NCBI GenBank assembly: GCA_004556565.1
Contig: SFGN01000035.1
Location: forward strand, 1-38,332
Source of the DNA: Lachnospiraceae bacterium
GTDB lineage: Bacteria; Bacillota_A; Clostridia; Lachnospirales; Lachnospiraceae
Direction: 5' to 3'
Length of the DNA: 38,332 nt
The first letter of the stretch is position 1. Each line of letters begins with the position of its first letter. The translations under genes were made by a program, and so were the position numbers. Of the stretch, positions 1-9,402 are shown one piece after another. The notes below the pieces were generated by a model. It was given only the letters and a program-made list of their open reading frames with translations. It did no database searches and had not been told where the DNA came from.

Positions 1-378
1 CAGACATTCTTCATACTCACTGCCTATGGACTTTTTTATAACCCACCTCGTCTTTAACTGCTCCCATGTGTAAGTCCGTTTACGTTTTAATAGCACGAAT
101 GTACATCCTTTTTCATCCATAATCCATGTATGGCAGGTTGTGAACATCGACCATGTAATGAGCGCATCTATCAAAACATTAAACCCTACAATAACAATCC
201 AATCATACGGCGTTCGTTCTCCATCAAACACTCCCAGTACGTTTAATAATGCCAAAACCAACACCACCACTTCTCCAAATATATATGAATTTATAAAACA
301 TTTTTTGAAATCTTTGAATGTCTCTATTACCATATACAATCTCTCCTCGTATAACGTCCCAAATTCCTTTTCTTCCAT
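1..378 (-). CDS. Partial small membrane protein with PH-like C-terminal part; candidate RHS immunity protein
   Basis: The reading frame is open from 378 to the window edge, so the C-terminus is missing. After a charged N-terminus (MEEKEFGTLYEERLYMVIE) there are two hydrophobic segments (around INSYIFGEVVVLVLALLNVL and WIVIVGFNVLIDALITW). A beta-rich stretch with KGCTFVLLKRKRTYTWEQLK follows, a pattern typical of bacterial PH-like membrane proteins. Two starts are possible: ATG at 378, with a stop just upstream in frame, or ATG at 333, preceded by a good GAGGAGA site. It lies directly downstream of the RHS gene on the same strand, the usual place for a cognate immunity gene, so an immunity role is inferred from position only. 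A second frame starting at 445 (ATG with a GAGGA site) overlaps it and could be its true N-terminus joined by a frameshift. Confidence 0.55.
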   Translation of the reverse strand, partial: MEEKEFGTLYEERLYMVIETFKDFKKCFINSYIFGEVVVLVLALLNVLGVFDGERTPYDWIVIVGFNVLIDALITWSMFTTCHTWIMDEKGCTFVLLKRKRTYTWEQLKTRWVIKKSIGSEYEECL

Positions 379-486
379 TATTCAAAACTATCTTTTCGGG
401 TAAATCTGAGCAATTATTTATCTTTGATTCTTTTCCGCTAAACATCTTAATTTCCTCAAATTTCTGACATTTTATAGCCGTTTGAA

Positions 487-525
487 CATGTACACATCCT
501 CATAATAAAATTAGATGTGTACATG
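487..525. repeat. 12-bp perfect inverted repeat between RHS and its downstream gene
   Basis: CATGTACACATC (487-498) and GATGTGTACATG (514-525) are exact inverted copies with a 15-base spacer. No T-run follows on either strand, so it is a poor terminator. It sits in the 235-base gap (379-613) between the RHS stop and the candidate immunity gene, which otherwise contains no convincing gene. It could be an mRNA hairpin or an operator for the downstream gene. Confidence 0.5.
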
Positions 526-613
526 CCGTCGAAATATAACTGTTTATTTTTACATCTTCATTACAGAGCTTTCCCTCTCATTAAAATATTCTCTTTCTCA
601 TAAATGCCTGTAA

Positions 614-3600
614 TTACACAATTCCTTTTATAATCCTATATTTTTGCATAGTGCTCATATATTCTTCCTGCCTTACAGGTTTTGTTGTTCCATTATTTGT
701 ATTCTTTGATTTACCAGCACTCCTGCACTGATCCACGCCTTCATGAATCAAATATGATGTTGCTGATGATATCAGCTCAGTCCCCATCCCAAATACGGTT
801 TCATAAAACCTCAGTTCCAGTTTCGGCATTTTTTTAAGTGCCTCTTCCGCAGCTTTAAAATTACTAAAACTAAACATTGAGAACGCTGCTGATGACGCAC
901 CTTGCAGGACAGCCTCTTCAAAACTATTTCCGCCCGCATAGCTCGTCCACATAGTATATGCGCCAGTAATTGCATAACTAAGGACTGAATAAGCACCTCC
1001 ATATACTTCCAAAAAGGACGTGCCCGCCGTAACCGCTATGTCTAACCATGTATACTCCCGCCCTGTTACTATAGCAGCCACATAGGATGTAGTCACATTA
1101 ATTACAGCATTTACAGCTCCTGCAATCAATGTCGCAGATAATGCAAGCATCCCTGTCTCATCTGTTAAATTGACCGGATTGTTTTCACAGTACACATACA
1201 AGTTCTTATCTGAAACCTTTTCCGGATTTGCCGTCAATGCTTCCGGTATATCCGCACTGATAAGCCTTCCAACCTCTGGGTCATAATACCTGGTTTTAAG
1301 ATAATACAGTCCCGTCTCTTCATCGTAGCAGTATCCTCTGTAGCGGAACGGGTTCAGCGATGCCAGCGTGCTGGTCGTGCTGTCCGGAAGGAGTTTTCCC
1401 CAACTGTCATAGATATATGTTACTACCTGTGTTCCGCTTTTGTCAACCAGCCCGATGACGTCTCCCTGAACATTGTAGATATAGTAATAATACTGGGCGT
1501 CTGTCCCGTCTATCACCTTCATGGCAAATGGCTTTCCGTCCTGGTCATAGACGAAGAGGAGCTCCTGGCCGTCTTTATTTATGCCGAGGATCGTGCTTCC
1601 GTTCAGGTAATACTCCGTTGATGATAAGACTGTCTGGTTGTATGTCTTTTTCTTTGAAATACGGTTTCCATCGGAATCGTAGGCAAACTGATAGGTATAT
1701 CCGCCCTTCGTAACGCTCGCCAGTTCCCTGCCGTTCTTCCAATCCATTGACATCCCACGGTAAGTGCGCGGATTTCCGAGGCTGTCATAATTACCGATCG
1801 TCGAAGATGTGCCGTCACTGACAGAAATTCTCGTAAGCTGGTCCTTCCATACCGTATTGCCATAGGTATACGTTGTGGTCTTATTCACCGTCCCAAGAGT
1901 CCCGGTCGTATAAGCATATTCTTTTCTGGTCAGCATATTTCCGCCTGCATTATAAGTGTAGCAGACGGTCTTGTTGTCCCACTTATTATCCTCACGGATC
2001 AGGCAGTTCAGCCCGTCATAGTAATAGGTGGCTTTCAGCGTCCTGCTGCTTCCTTCCCGGATGGTCTCAATATTTCCCCTTGCATCATAGGTGTAATACA
2101 GCGGCGTGCCGTTGTTGTTGAGGCACTCCACAAGCGTGGTCGTCATCCATTCCTTCTCGCCCGGCACGTAAGTGTAGCTGGTCTGGTAATCGTTGCCAGT
2201 ATCCGATAACAGGCGGGACTGCAGACGCGCCATGGAATCATAAGACAGGATGCTTCTGTTCGTCCCGTCTACCCTCAGCTTATAGAGTAGTCCCGGAAGC
2301 TGCCCGCTCTCTGCATCTCCGTACACAAAGCCTGTTTTCACCTGATGCTCTCCGACCTTATTGATGATGGAGCTTACCCGGTTCTTGCCATCATAAGCGA
2401 TACGCACCTTCTGCCCCCGGGTATTGTCCATGGCATTAAGGCGGTCGATCAAATCATAACGGTAACGGTAAGTGATGTCGTTTTTCTTATCCTCCCTTTT
2501 CTGGAGGTTATCATATTCATCATATTCGTTGACGGTCTCCGCCCAGTCCCCTGTCTTTCCCTTCTTCTGGTTAATCAGGCGGAAATTGTTGTCATACGTG
2601 TTCTTAACCTCATATCCGTTCGCATAGGTCACAGACTCCAATGGTCCGTTATTTGCATAATAAGTATTGCTTTCAAGCGTCTGGCTTCCCACCTTCACGG
2701 CAGTCTGGTTTCCGAAACTGTCATACTCATACTGGTAAGTGAACCCGTTATGGGTGATAGTCTTCAGGCGGTCGCCCTCATCATATCCGTACTGCACCTG
2801 GACAGATGCAGTCGATGAGGAAGGGCTGACCTTCCCTGTCACGGCAGTGATCCGGTCATTCTGGCTGTCGTAGGTATACTGTGTATGGCTGACAACCGTA
2901 CCTGCCTGATCCTTCACCGACACCGTATCCAGCAGATGCTCATATTGTCCGGTGTAGGTATTAGTCGTTACAAATCCACGGGAATCCTTCACCGAAGCGA
3001 CCTGTCTTCCCCATGTTGTATACGTCATGGAAGATTCCAGACGTTTTCCTTTATCCTCCAGGATGAACAGCATATTCTGGCTGTGTGCGCCTTCAAGACC
3101 CACGGCTGTGACAACGGACGCGCCCGCCGTATAAGAAGTCCCTTTGATGCCAAATTCCTCACCCGATGCCGGATTTTTGATGACATAGGCATTTCCTTCC
3201 TTTATAAATCGGAAGATCTGTGCCGTATTGCCGGACTGGTAGGTCTGCAGCGTAATCAGATTCCGTCCGTCACTGTCCTGCCCCGCTCTTGCCAGCGCCA
3301 TCGTCGGCGCATAGATAGGACGGATATAATAAGCATCGGACGGCGTGCCCACTTTCTGAAGCCTGAAGCACTGCCAGTCGCAGCCGTTATGGTAATACTG
3401 GCTGACACCGTTCCCCACTGCAGGAGTGACATTTCCTATGTTCAGATACTGGCCGCTGTGCCTTGTACGGATAGCAAAGATATTGCCGTCCTTCGGAGTG
3501 TCGGTCACTGCCCCGTCCGCCGGTTCAAAATACCAGAGCTGTCGGTTATAGGTGTCATTTGCCGCCCACAGGGTCACGGAAGCACCGTTCGCCGTTGAAT

Positions 3601-6600
3601 TTGCCGCATTGGTGAGACACCGTTTGTCGGAGGAGCATTTTGCAAGGATCTGGTACTCCCCGCGTTCCGTCATGCGGAGCTTGAAACGCTGTGCCGCATC
3701 TTTATCCTTTGTATGGATCACTATTGCTGTGCCGTCCACACTAGCTCCGTTTTTCACTTCCAGCGCCATTCCTGTGGCATGAGCCGGGATAAGCCGGATA
3801 TATCCGGAGCCTGCATCCTCCACCTTCCATTTCTGGGCATTGCTTTCGTTGAATTCATAAAGCTGCACTGCCGTTCCTGCCGTTGTCTGGCCGTTTGTCA
3901 CATCCAGGTATTTGCCGGAAACCTTCTCCCTGATATAATAGTTCTTCCCCGGCGTCACAGCCCCGTGGAAACGGTCGCCGTATGCCACGGTCCGGGTCGG
4001 GCTGCCGCAGTTATTATATTCAAACTGATAAACCACCCTCTCTGCACTGGAGCCACGTTTCAGGTTCTTTTTGTCATCATAGCCATACTCAAAGGATGAG
4101 CCGGTCACATCCATCATTTTGGACAGATTTCCGTCTTTGTCATTGGAAAATCCGGACTGCTCCGCCGCTGTCTTTGCCGAGATCAGATTTCCGTTATCGT
4201 CATATACATAACTCTGCGCATCGTCACGGATCATCATAAGACCGTCAAACCATGCGTCATTGGCATTGTTCCCGTAATACATCCTGATATCGACAGCTTG
4301 GTATTCCCTGTCCGTATTCCCGTCCTCTGCCGGGCTGACAACTTCGCTGACGAACTGCCAGTCGGTGCTGAATTTATTGAAAGAGATGTCTTTCCACTTA
4401 TATGTGCCGTCTGTATACTGGAATCCTACCGAAATACCGAATTCCCCGTCCGGCACGCTGGTTCCTTTTGCCCATCCGCTGACTGTGAAAATATCCTTTC
4501 CTGTCCCTGTCACCGGGATTTTTTTCCAGAATCCTTTCCGCTTGCCGGGTTCTCCGAAAATACGAAGGGATTTTGACGAAAATTTGCTCTGAGATGCATT
4601 AGATCCGTCTCCCGCTGAATTTGTCAGGATTCCACTGAACGTAAGCGGCACATGGTTTGAGTCTTCCAGCTCAAAGTTTCCGTTTTCCACCAGATTATAC
4701 TTATTGGCAGCCGTTCCGTTTTCCAACTGGAAGCAGGTCATGTTTGCCGTTCCTTTTGCCCGGAAAATTCCTGCGGTGATGACAGCCGTCTGATAATCCT
4801 TCGGCATATTAAATGTAAGGATCTCCCTCTGCCATCCGCCGTCCACATCTGTGTCTGTATTTTCCCGGATACCCGGTGATACGCCCAGTTCCACGCTGTT
4901 TCCTGCGCTGTTTATTGCTTTCACACTGATACCTACGAATCGGTTTGTACTCGTATCTGTATCTGATGTCTTTGTTGTCAGATCTGATACCTTCACATAG
5001 GCAGAAACCGTATATGCACCCTCTCCAAGCGATATCGACTGCTGAACTGCGGTAATGCTGTCCGCTATGCTTGTCCTGGTAATTTTCACGCTGCTTTTCC
5101 CGATGTAGCCGACGGCAGTATCCACAGACACCTGGCTCGTGTTCGTCGGATATTTCGTCCAGTTATTCAGAGTCCCGTCCTGGAAGCGGCCATTGAGCAT
5201 GCCATTATTAACCGTTTTCATCGTCGATCCCTGGAGGCTGATTTTATTATTTTTCTGCCCCTGCACAAAATAATTGTAGGAGGCGCCGTTCCCGTCCTGG
5301 TCACTGACGCAGCACACTCTGCCGCAGTTATCGAACTGATAGGTATATGTTCTGTTATCCTCTTCCTGGGAAAGCATACCGTCAATTCCCGGCTCTTCAT
5401 ACACGGTCTGCATTCCGTTATTATATGTAATTCTGATTTCCTGTCCGTAGACCGAATTATTTCTTTCCTTAATCGTCTGCACACGTCTGACGCCGCAGTC
5501 TGTGATATAAGTATAATCCATCTCATAGCCGTCCGGTGCTTTTACATACATCAGCTCATGCCCGCTTGTGCTGTACCCGTAACGGCTTGTCTTATATGAT
5601 GTGGAATTTTCCGTCAGCACATCCGGATAAACAATGGTCCGCAGGTTTCCGTTTTCGTAGGTATAACTGATATTTCTGCCCACCTCGTCCGTTATGCTGG
5701 CCAGATTGTTATCACTTCCGTATGTCAGGTAAATAATGTGGTCTATCGCACCGTTTCTCCCTGCTTCACACAGATGTGTCAGTTTTCCGGAACTATAATA
5801 GTAATAGATGCTGTTTCCGTTCAGGTCGGTTTCCTTCCTAAGCGTTCCGTCCTTGTGGAATTCCATTTTTACCTTTGCCTTTGTCTCCATGACAAAATAA
5901 GCGTTTTCATTTGTAGAGGAAGTTGTGGTAATCACATATCCCAGGCCGTCCTCGTCCTTCAGCTTATTGCCGTCAGACGTATCCTTGTAGAAGTAATGCT
6001 TTGTGCCGTCTCCGTCTATGTAATAGTACGGATAATCCGTGATGCCCGACGCTTTCAGCTCCTGATGGGCGGACAGTCTCCATCCGTATCCCATGCATTT
6101 GGAATTATCATTTCTCATGGACAGGTTATAAATGTGGCTTACGCTCGCCGGAAACAGTCTTCCGCTTGTCTGCGTATCCTTGTGGACCAGTACCAGATTC
6201 CCGTTAAAGTCATTGACATATCCTGTTCCTGCACGCCCGACATTCTGTTTGTGGTAGCTGTAATAATCTTCCAGCCCATTTGCGTCACGGTAATAAAAGC
6301 TTCCCGTCGGGAACATGTCCGAAGTGATTCCAAAACCGTCATCCGTCGGATAATCCGCAGATACAAAGTATGCATCGGACTGTACGGATTCATCGTACAG
6401 CTTCAGCAGAATCCCCTGATTGCTGCTTGAGGACGCATACCACTGCCTTGCCGGCTTTGTGACGTTGAAGTTCTGGAATACCGGCTGAATACCACCGCTG
6501 ACCGCCACGTCTTTAATTTGTTTTAAATCCAGCACTTCCGCATTGAACTGCGGTTTAGTATTCCATGTCACACTTCCTTCCGACCAGCTTCCTGTAATCT

Positions 6601-7831
6601 GATGGGCCGTTACATAGAAAGGCTGTCCGTTGTATGCAGAGAAGCTGTACTGACAGACACCGATGTAAGCATGATAAAGTACCGCTCCGGCCGGAAGGAC
6701 GGGGAGCTGTGTGAACTTCACAAGCCCGTAGCACTGGCCATATGCATCATTATTTCCTACGCAAAATGAACCATAGGAGCTTACTACACTGCTGGAAGGC
6801 TGTTTCTTCCTTACGAAAGTGTCCATAATGGCGGAAGAAGTCTTTGCCGTCTCCATATTCGGGTCGATGATGACCGGGAACTGCCTGCCCTCTGCGGAAA
6901 GCCATTCCTGATCCGCTGCAATAGTGAGCAATGTCTCGCTCTCTGAAACAGCTTCTGCTTCGTAATGCACATCCCCGAAGACACCTGTGTTCTTCTCGAA
7001 CATACAGGGAGCTTTCATCCGGTAAACGCTTTCATCCGTATTTTCTTTCACATTATAAAATACAAGATCACCGTTCTCAGCCTCAAGACGAAGCTTTTTA
7101 TGTGTAATCCGGAATGTCAGCGGAATCGTCGCCGCTTCTTTGTCCTTCAGGATGATATTCTCCTTAAGACGCTCGCCTTCCAGATAATATTCCAGGCTGA
7201 TGCTTTTTAAAATATCTTCATAGATACCGCCGCTTCGCTGGTGCTTTACTTTCACCTGCTTCCGATTCCAGATACTCACATCTTCCGATGCGGCTGCGTT
7301 TTCTGCAATATCTGCTTCTATGTCTGCGGCTGCCTCTTCCGCATCTTCTTCATTTCCCGCAGAATCCTTTTCCTCATATACCCGGAAAACTGTATCTGTT
7401 GTCTCTTTGCTGTCTGCCTCCAGGCCCCAGGAAATCTTATTGCTTCCTTTATGGATGGTTACCAGTTTTTTTGACTTGCCATGTTTGGCAAACTTTACCT
7501 TCATGGCTGCATTTTTATTCTGATAGCCCTCCCCTTCATTATTATCTTCCTCAAGGCTGTTGTCAATCTCTTTCCACTCTCCGTTTTCCTCATAGTGGAC
7601 CGGAGACGGATATACGGCGATGATGCCGCCGTGATTCTCCGTGCGGAAGTATTTCGTGTCCGCAGTTCTCTTCTCCTCCATCTCTTCAAGGATTTTTTCT
7701 TCCTTTACGGATTCCCGTGCCGGAGCGTCCGCTTGAACTGCTGCCGCTTCCTGAAGTTCCGCAGCAGACATCACATTGTCTGCTGCATTGTTGTTTGTCA
7801 TATCATTTGCGTTGCTTTTTAAAGTTGTCAT
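614..7831 (-). CDS. Giant RHS/YD-repeat protein with DNRLRE, carbohydrate-binding-like and ricin-type domains; polymorphic-toxin-like
   Basis: 2405 residues. The start is firm: AGGAGG lies 7 bases before ATG at 7831. The N-terminus is polar and shows no signal peptide. In order: a DNRLRE-type domain (about 325-480); YD repeats; two jelly-roll or CBM-like segments (about 880-1210, with NGRFQDGTLNNW and NGNFELEDSNH); more YD; two ricin-type beta-trefoils (about 1290-1590, with repeated QxW-like motifs such as QKW and QLWYF); many further YD repeats; and the RHS-associated core (about 2160-2225: YRGYCYDEETGLYYLKTRYY, GRLISAD). The core normally ends in DPxGL; here the equivalent is DETGM. The variable tail is only about 178 residues, rich in Ala/Gly/Ser and hydrophobic, with no toxin fold I recognise. 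In known RHS proteins the shell encloses a C-terminal toxin for delivery to neighbouring cells. With no signal peptide the export route is unclear. A candidate immunity gene follows downstream. Confidence 0.93.
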   Translation of the reverse strand: MTTLKSNANDMTNNNAADNVMSAAELQEAAAVQADAPARESVKEEKILEEMEEKRTADTKYFRTENHGGIIAVYPSPVHYEENGEWKEIDNSLEEDNNEGEGYQNKNAAMKVKFAKHGKSKKLVTIHKGSNKISWGLEADSKETTDTVFRVYEEKDSAGNEEDAEEAAADIEADIAENAAASEDVSIWNRKQVKVKHQRSGGIYEDILKSISLEYYLEGERLKENIILKDKEAATIPLTFRITHKKLRLEAENGDLVFYNVKENTDESVYRMKAPCMFEKNTGVFGDVHYEAEAVSESETLLTIAADQEWLSAEGRQFPVIIDPNMETAKTSSAIMDTFVRKKQPSSSVVSSYGSFCVGNNDAYGQCYGLVKFTQLPVLPAGAVLYHAYIGVCQYSFSAYNGQPFYVTAHQITGSWSEGSVTWNTKPQFNAEVLDLKQIKDVAVSGGIQPVFQNFNVTKPARQWYASSSSNQGILLKLYDESVQSDAYFVSADYPTDDGFGITSDMFPTGSFYYRDANGLEDYYSYHKQNVGRAGTGYVNDFNGNLVLVHKDTQTSGRLFPASVSHIYNLSMRNDNSKCMGYGWRLSAHQELKASGITDYPYYYIDGDGTKHYFYKDTSDGNKLKDEDGLGYVITTTSSTNENAYFVMETKAKVKMEFHKDGTLRKETDLNGNSIYYYYSSGKLTHLCEAGRNGAIDHIIYLTYGSDNNLASITDEVGRNISYTYENGNLRTIVYPDVLTENSTSYKTSRYGYSTSGHELMYVKAPDGYEMDYTYITDCGVRRVQTIKERNNSVYGQEIRITYNNGMQTVYEEPGIDGMLSQEEDNRTYTYQFDNCGRVCCVSDQDGNGASYNYFVQGQKNNKISLQGSTMKTVNNGMLNGRFQDGTLNNWTKYPTNTSQVSVDTAVGYIGKSSVKITRTSIADSITAVQQSISLGEGAYTVSAYVKVSDLTTKTSDTDTSTNRFVGISVKAINSAGNSVELGVSPGIRENTDTDVDGGWQREILTFNMPKDYQTAVITAGIFRAKGTANMTCFQLENGTAANKYNLVENGNFELEDSNHVPLTFSGILTNSAGDGSNASQSKFSSKSLRIFGEPGKRKGFWKKIPVTGTGKDIFTVSGWAKGTSVPDGEFGISVGFQYTDGTYKWKDISFNKFSTDWQFVSEVVSPAEDGNTDREYQAVDIRMYYGNNANDAWFDGLMMIRDDAQSYVYDDNGNLISAKTAAEQSGFSNDKDGNLSKMMDVTGSSFEYGYDDKKNLKRGSSAERVVYQFEYNNCGSPTRTVAYGDRFHGAVTPGKNYYIREKVSGKYLDVTNGQTTAGTAVQLYEFNESNAQKWKVEDAGSGYIRLIPAHATGMALEVKNGASVDGTAIVIHTKDKDAAQRFKLRMTERGEYQILAKCSSDKRCLTNAANSTANGASVTLWAANDTYNRQLWYFEPADGAVTDTPKDGNIFAIRTRHSGQYLNIGNVTPAVGNGVSQYYHNGCDWQCFRLQKVGTPSDAYYIRPIYAPTMALARAGQDSDGRNLITLQTYQSGNTAQIFRFIKEGNAYVIKNPASGEEFGIKGTSYTAGASVVTAVGLEGAHSQNMLFILEDKGKRLESSMTYTTWGRQVASVKDSRGFVTTNTYTGQYEHLLDTVSVKDQAGTVVSHTQYTYDSQNDRITAVTGKVSPSSSTASVQVQYGYDEGDRLKTITHNGFTYQYEYDSFGNQTAVKVGSQTLESNTYYANNGPLESVTYANGYEVKNTYDNNFRLINQKKGKTGDWAETVNEYDEYDNLQKREDKKNDITYRYRYDLIDRLNAMDNTRGQKVRIAYDGKNRVSSIINKVGEHQVKTGFVYGDAESGQLPGLLYKLRVDGTNRSILSYDSMARLQSRLLSDTGNDYQTSYTYVPGEKEWMTTTLVECLNNNGTPLYYTYDARGNIETIREGSSRTLKATYYYDGLNCLIREDNKWDNKTVCYTYNAGGNMLTRKEYAYTTGTLGTVNKTTTYTYGNTVWKDQLTRISVSDGTSSTIGNYDSLGNPRTYRGMSMDWKNGRELASVTKGGYTYQFAYDSDGNRISKKKTYNQTVLSSTEYYLNGSTILGINKDGQELLFVYDQDGKPFAMKVIDGTDAQYYYYIYNVQGDVIGLVDKSGTQVVTYIYDSWGKLLPDSTTSTLASLNPFRYRGYCYDEETGLYYLKTRYYDPEVGRLISADIPEALTANPEKVSDKNLYVYCENNPVNLTDETGMLALSATLIAGAVNAVINVTTSYVAAIVTGREYTWLDIAVTAGTSFLEVYGGAYSVLSYAITGAYTMWTSYAGGNSFEEAVLQGASSAAFSMFSFSNFKAAEEALKKMPKLELRFYETVFGMGTELISSATSYLIHEGVDQCRSAGKSKNTNNGTTKPVRQEEYMSTMQKYRIIKGIV

Positions 7832-7913
7832 TATTCTTTTCCTCCTAAAATTCTTATGTAATTAACTGTTCAAAGATATCCGGATTATCTTAATATGAAT
7901 TACGCCTACAGTC

Positions 7914-7942
7914 TTGACATCTCTTGTACCATATGATATTTT
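7914..7942 (+). promoter_or_regulatory. Putative sigma-A promoter P1 upstream of the XRE gene
   Basis: TTGACA (7914-7919), a 17-base spacer, then TATTTT (7937-7942). The -35 is perfect and the -10 moderate. It would give a leader of about 200 bases before the XRE gene at 8153. No equally good promoter was found for the divergent RHS gene. Confidence 0.45.
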
Positions 7943-7983
7943 ATCTTTATCGAACATTCGTTTGTTTGCTGTATTCCGTAATT

Positions 7984-8034
7984 CATACTTGTATGATACT
8001 CGGCATTACGCAGATTGTCAAGCATAAATTTATG
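7984..8034. promoter_or_regulatory. Two 12-bp palindromes in the RHS/XRE divergent region, possible operators
   Basis: CATACTTGTATG (7984-7995, arms CATAC/GTATG) and CATAAATTTATG (8023-8034, perfectly self-complementary) lie 27 bases apart, between the RHS start and the XRE promoter. Cro/C1-type repressors often bind dyads of this size near divergent promoters. Binding by the neighbouring XRE protein is inference. Confidence 0.35.
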
Positions 8035-8073
8035 TTTTTCCGTAATTTTTTATTTTTTTGTTTTGTTTCTCCG

Positions 8074-8102
8074 TTTACTTTTTGTGAAATTTCTTTTATA
8101 AT
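8074..8102 (+). promoter_or_regulatory. Strong sigma-A promoter P2 for the XRE-ImmA operon
   Basis: TTTACT (8074-8079), exactly 17 bases, TATAAT (8097-8102). It lies 50 bases upstream of the XRE start and is the most likely main promoter of the XRE/ImmA pair. Confidence 0.7.
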
Positions 8103-8152
8103 GAATGCGTAAAACATAAGAAACCCCCGGAGAAAAAGAAAGGAACAAGATT

Positions 8153-8491
8153 ATGGAAAAAGCTGCTGTTTTAGACCGCCTGATTAAAGAGCACGGATTT
8201 TCTGTCCGTTCATTTGCACAGAAGTGTGACATTCCTGAGAGTACTCTATACACGATCCTGAAAAAAGGAGTAGGGCGTGCCAGCGTGAATACGATTCTTA
8301 CTATATGCAGGAATCTGGGCATTACAGTCGAGGAACTGGATGAGATGGCGACCGGAGTTTCCGGGAAGGATCTGTCACCTTCCTATGAAGATGTGGAACA
8401 CCTGCTTGCCCGCAACGGCAAAGAGTTTTCTCTGGAGCAGAAGATACAGCTTATCAAACTACTGTCCGAAATTGACGATAAAAAGGACTGA
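8153..8491 (+). CDS. XRE (Cro/C1-type) helix-turn-helix transcriptional regulator
   Basis: 112 residues. The N-terminal half is a classic five-helix HTH_3 domain (about 5-62): FSVRSFAQKCDIPESTLYTI forms the helix-turn-helix, followed by VNTILTICRNLGITVEELDE. The C-terminal 45 residues are polar, probably for dimerisation or contact with the partner protease. It is followed after 5 bases by an ImmA/IrrE metallopeptidase, the arrangement known from ICE and prophage switches in which the protease cleaves the repressor. Together with the adjacent divergent RHS gene this suggests, but does not show, that the pair controls RHS. Confidence 0.93.
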   Translation: MEKAAVLDRLIKEHGFSVRSFAQKCDIPESTLYTILKKGVGRASVNTILTICRNLGITVEELDEMATGVSGKDLSPSYEDVEHLLARNGKEFSLEQKIQLIKLLSEIDDKKD

Positions 8492-8496
8492 TTTAT

Positions 8497-9333
8497 TTGA
8501 AAGAATGTGAGATTCAGAGGAAGATTGTCTCTGTGTTTACGGAATGTGAGGTTCACTCTTTCCCTGTAGACTGTAAAGAACTGCTGGCGCACTACGGATA
8601 TAAAATATACAGCTATGCGGAGCTGCGTAGGAAGAGCAAAGCTTTATATGATATGTGTCTCGCCTATTCCGAAGATGCATTTCGCTACAGTACCGGAAAA
8701 ATCATTGCATATAATTCGGATAAGCCTGCGACAAGGATTCATTTTTCCCTCGCCCATGAGCTTGGACATCACGTTCTCGGACATCAGGGCACAGCAGAAA
8801 CCTTTTCGGACGGGCCGGACGCAGATCAGAAGAAGAAAGAAGCCCGCAGATTTGAAATCGAAGCGAATTATTTTGCCAGCCACCTGCTCGCACCCCGCCT
8901 CGTCATGTATTATGCGGACTGTCGGAGTGCCTGGGACGTATCAGATATTTTCCAGTTGTCCGAACAGGCGGCAAGGATTGCATATGATGATTATCTGGAC
9001 TGGCATCGGAAGTTCCTTTGCCGCAACCGGCAGCCGGACCAGGCTGAGCAGGATATGTACCGCCACTTCTATCAGAAAGAACAGGGATGCTTTGTGTGGA
9101 GCATCCGCAAATGCGGCATCTGCGGAAAGACCATTTACAATTCCCGCAGAGATCATTACTGGTACTGCGGGGGCTTCCCCGAAATCCCGGAAAATGAATA
9201 TGTAAGCTTCTTACCCCCATCTCCGAAGCCTGAACCGGAATTCGACTATACGCCCCCGCTCAGTCCTTATGACGATGAGAACATGCGGACGTTCCGCCGA
9301 TGGGAAGAACAATGGCTTACACCGCCTGATTAA
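8497..9333 (+). CDS. ImmA/IrrE-type zinc metallopeptidase with C-terminal zinc-ribbon-like extension
   Basis: 278 residues, TTG start at 8497, with AAGGAC near the end of the XRE gene as ribosome binding site. The peptidase active site is plain: FSLAHELGHHVLGH (HExxH at about residue 87), with a downstream ExEANYFASHLL stretch supplying the third ligand, as in IrrE/ImmA proteins. A C-terminal extension carries CGICGK and, 16 residues later, WYCGG, which looks like a zinc ribbon, then a proline-rich acidic tail. Family members cleave a cognate XRE repressor after a signal such as DNA damage. Here the XRE gene is directly upstream, so it is the likely substrate. The ribbon-plus-tail extension is less usual and may sense or bind something. 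Confidence 0.92.
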   Translation: MKECEIQRKIVSVFTECEVHSFPVDCKELLAHYGYKIYSYAELRRKSKALYDMCLAYSEDAFRYSTGKIIAYNSDKPATRIHFSLAHELGHHVLGHQGTAETFSDGPDADQKKKEARRFEIEANYFASHLLAPRLVMYYADCRSAWDVSDIFQLSEQAARIAYDDYLDWHRKFLCRNRQPDQAEQDMYRHFYQKEQGCFVWSIRKCGICGKTIYNSRRDHYWYCGGFPEIPENEYVSFLPPSPKPEPEFDYTPPLSPYDDENMRTFRRWEEQWLTPPD

Positions 9334-9402
9334 TGTTCAGGCTCCGCCCACGGGCACTGATGCAGCCTTCCTGCTCGCATTGTGAATATCCCCGCGAAGC
9401 GT

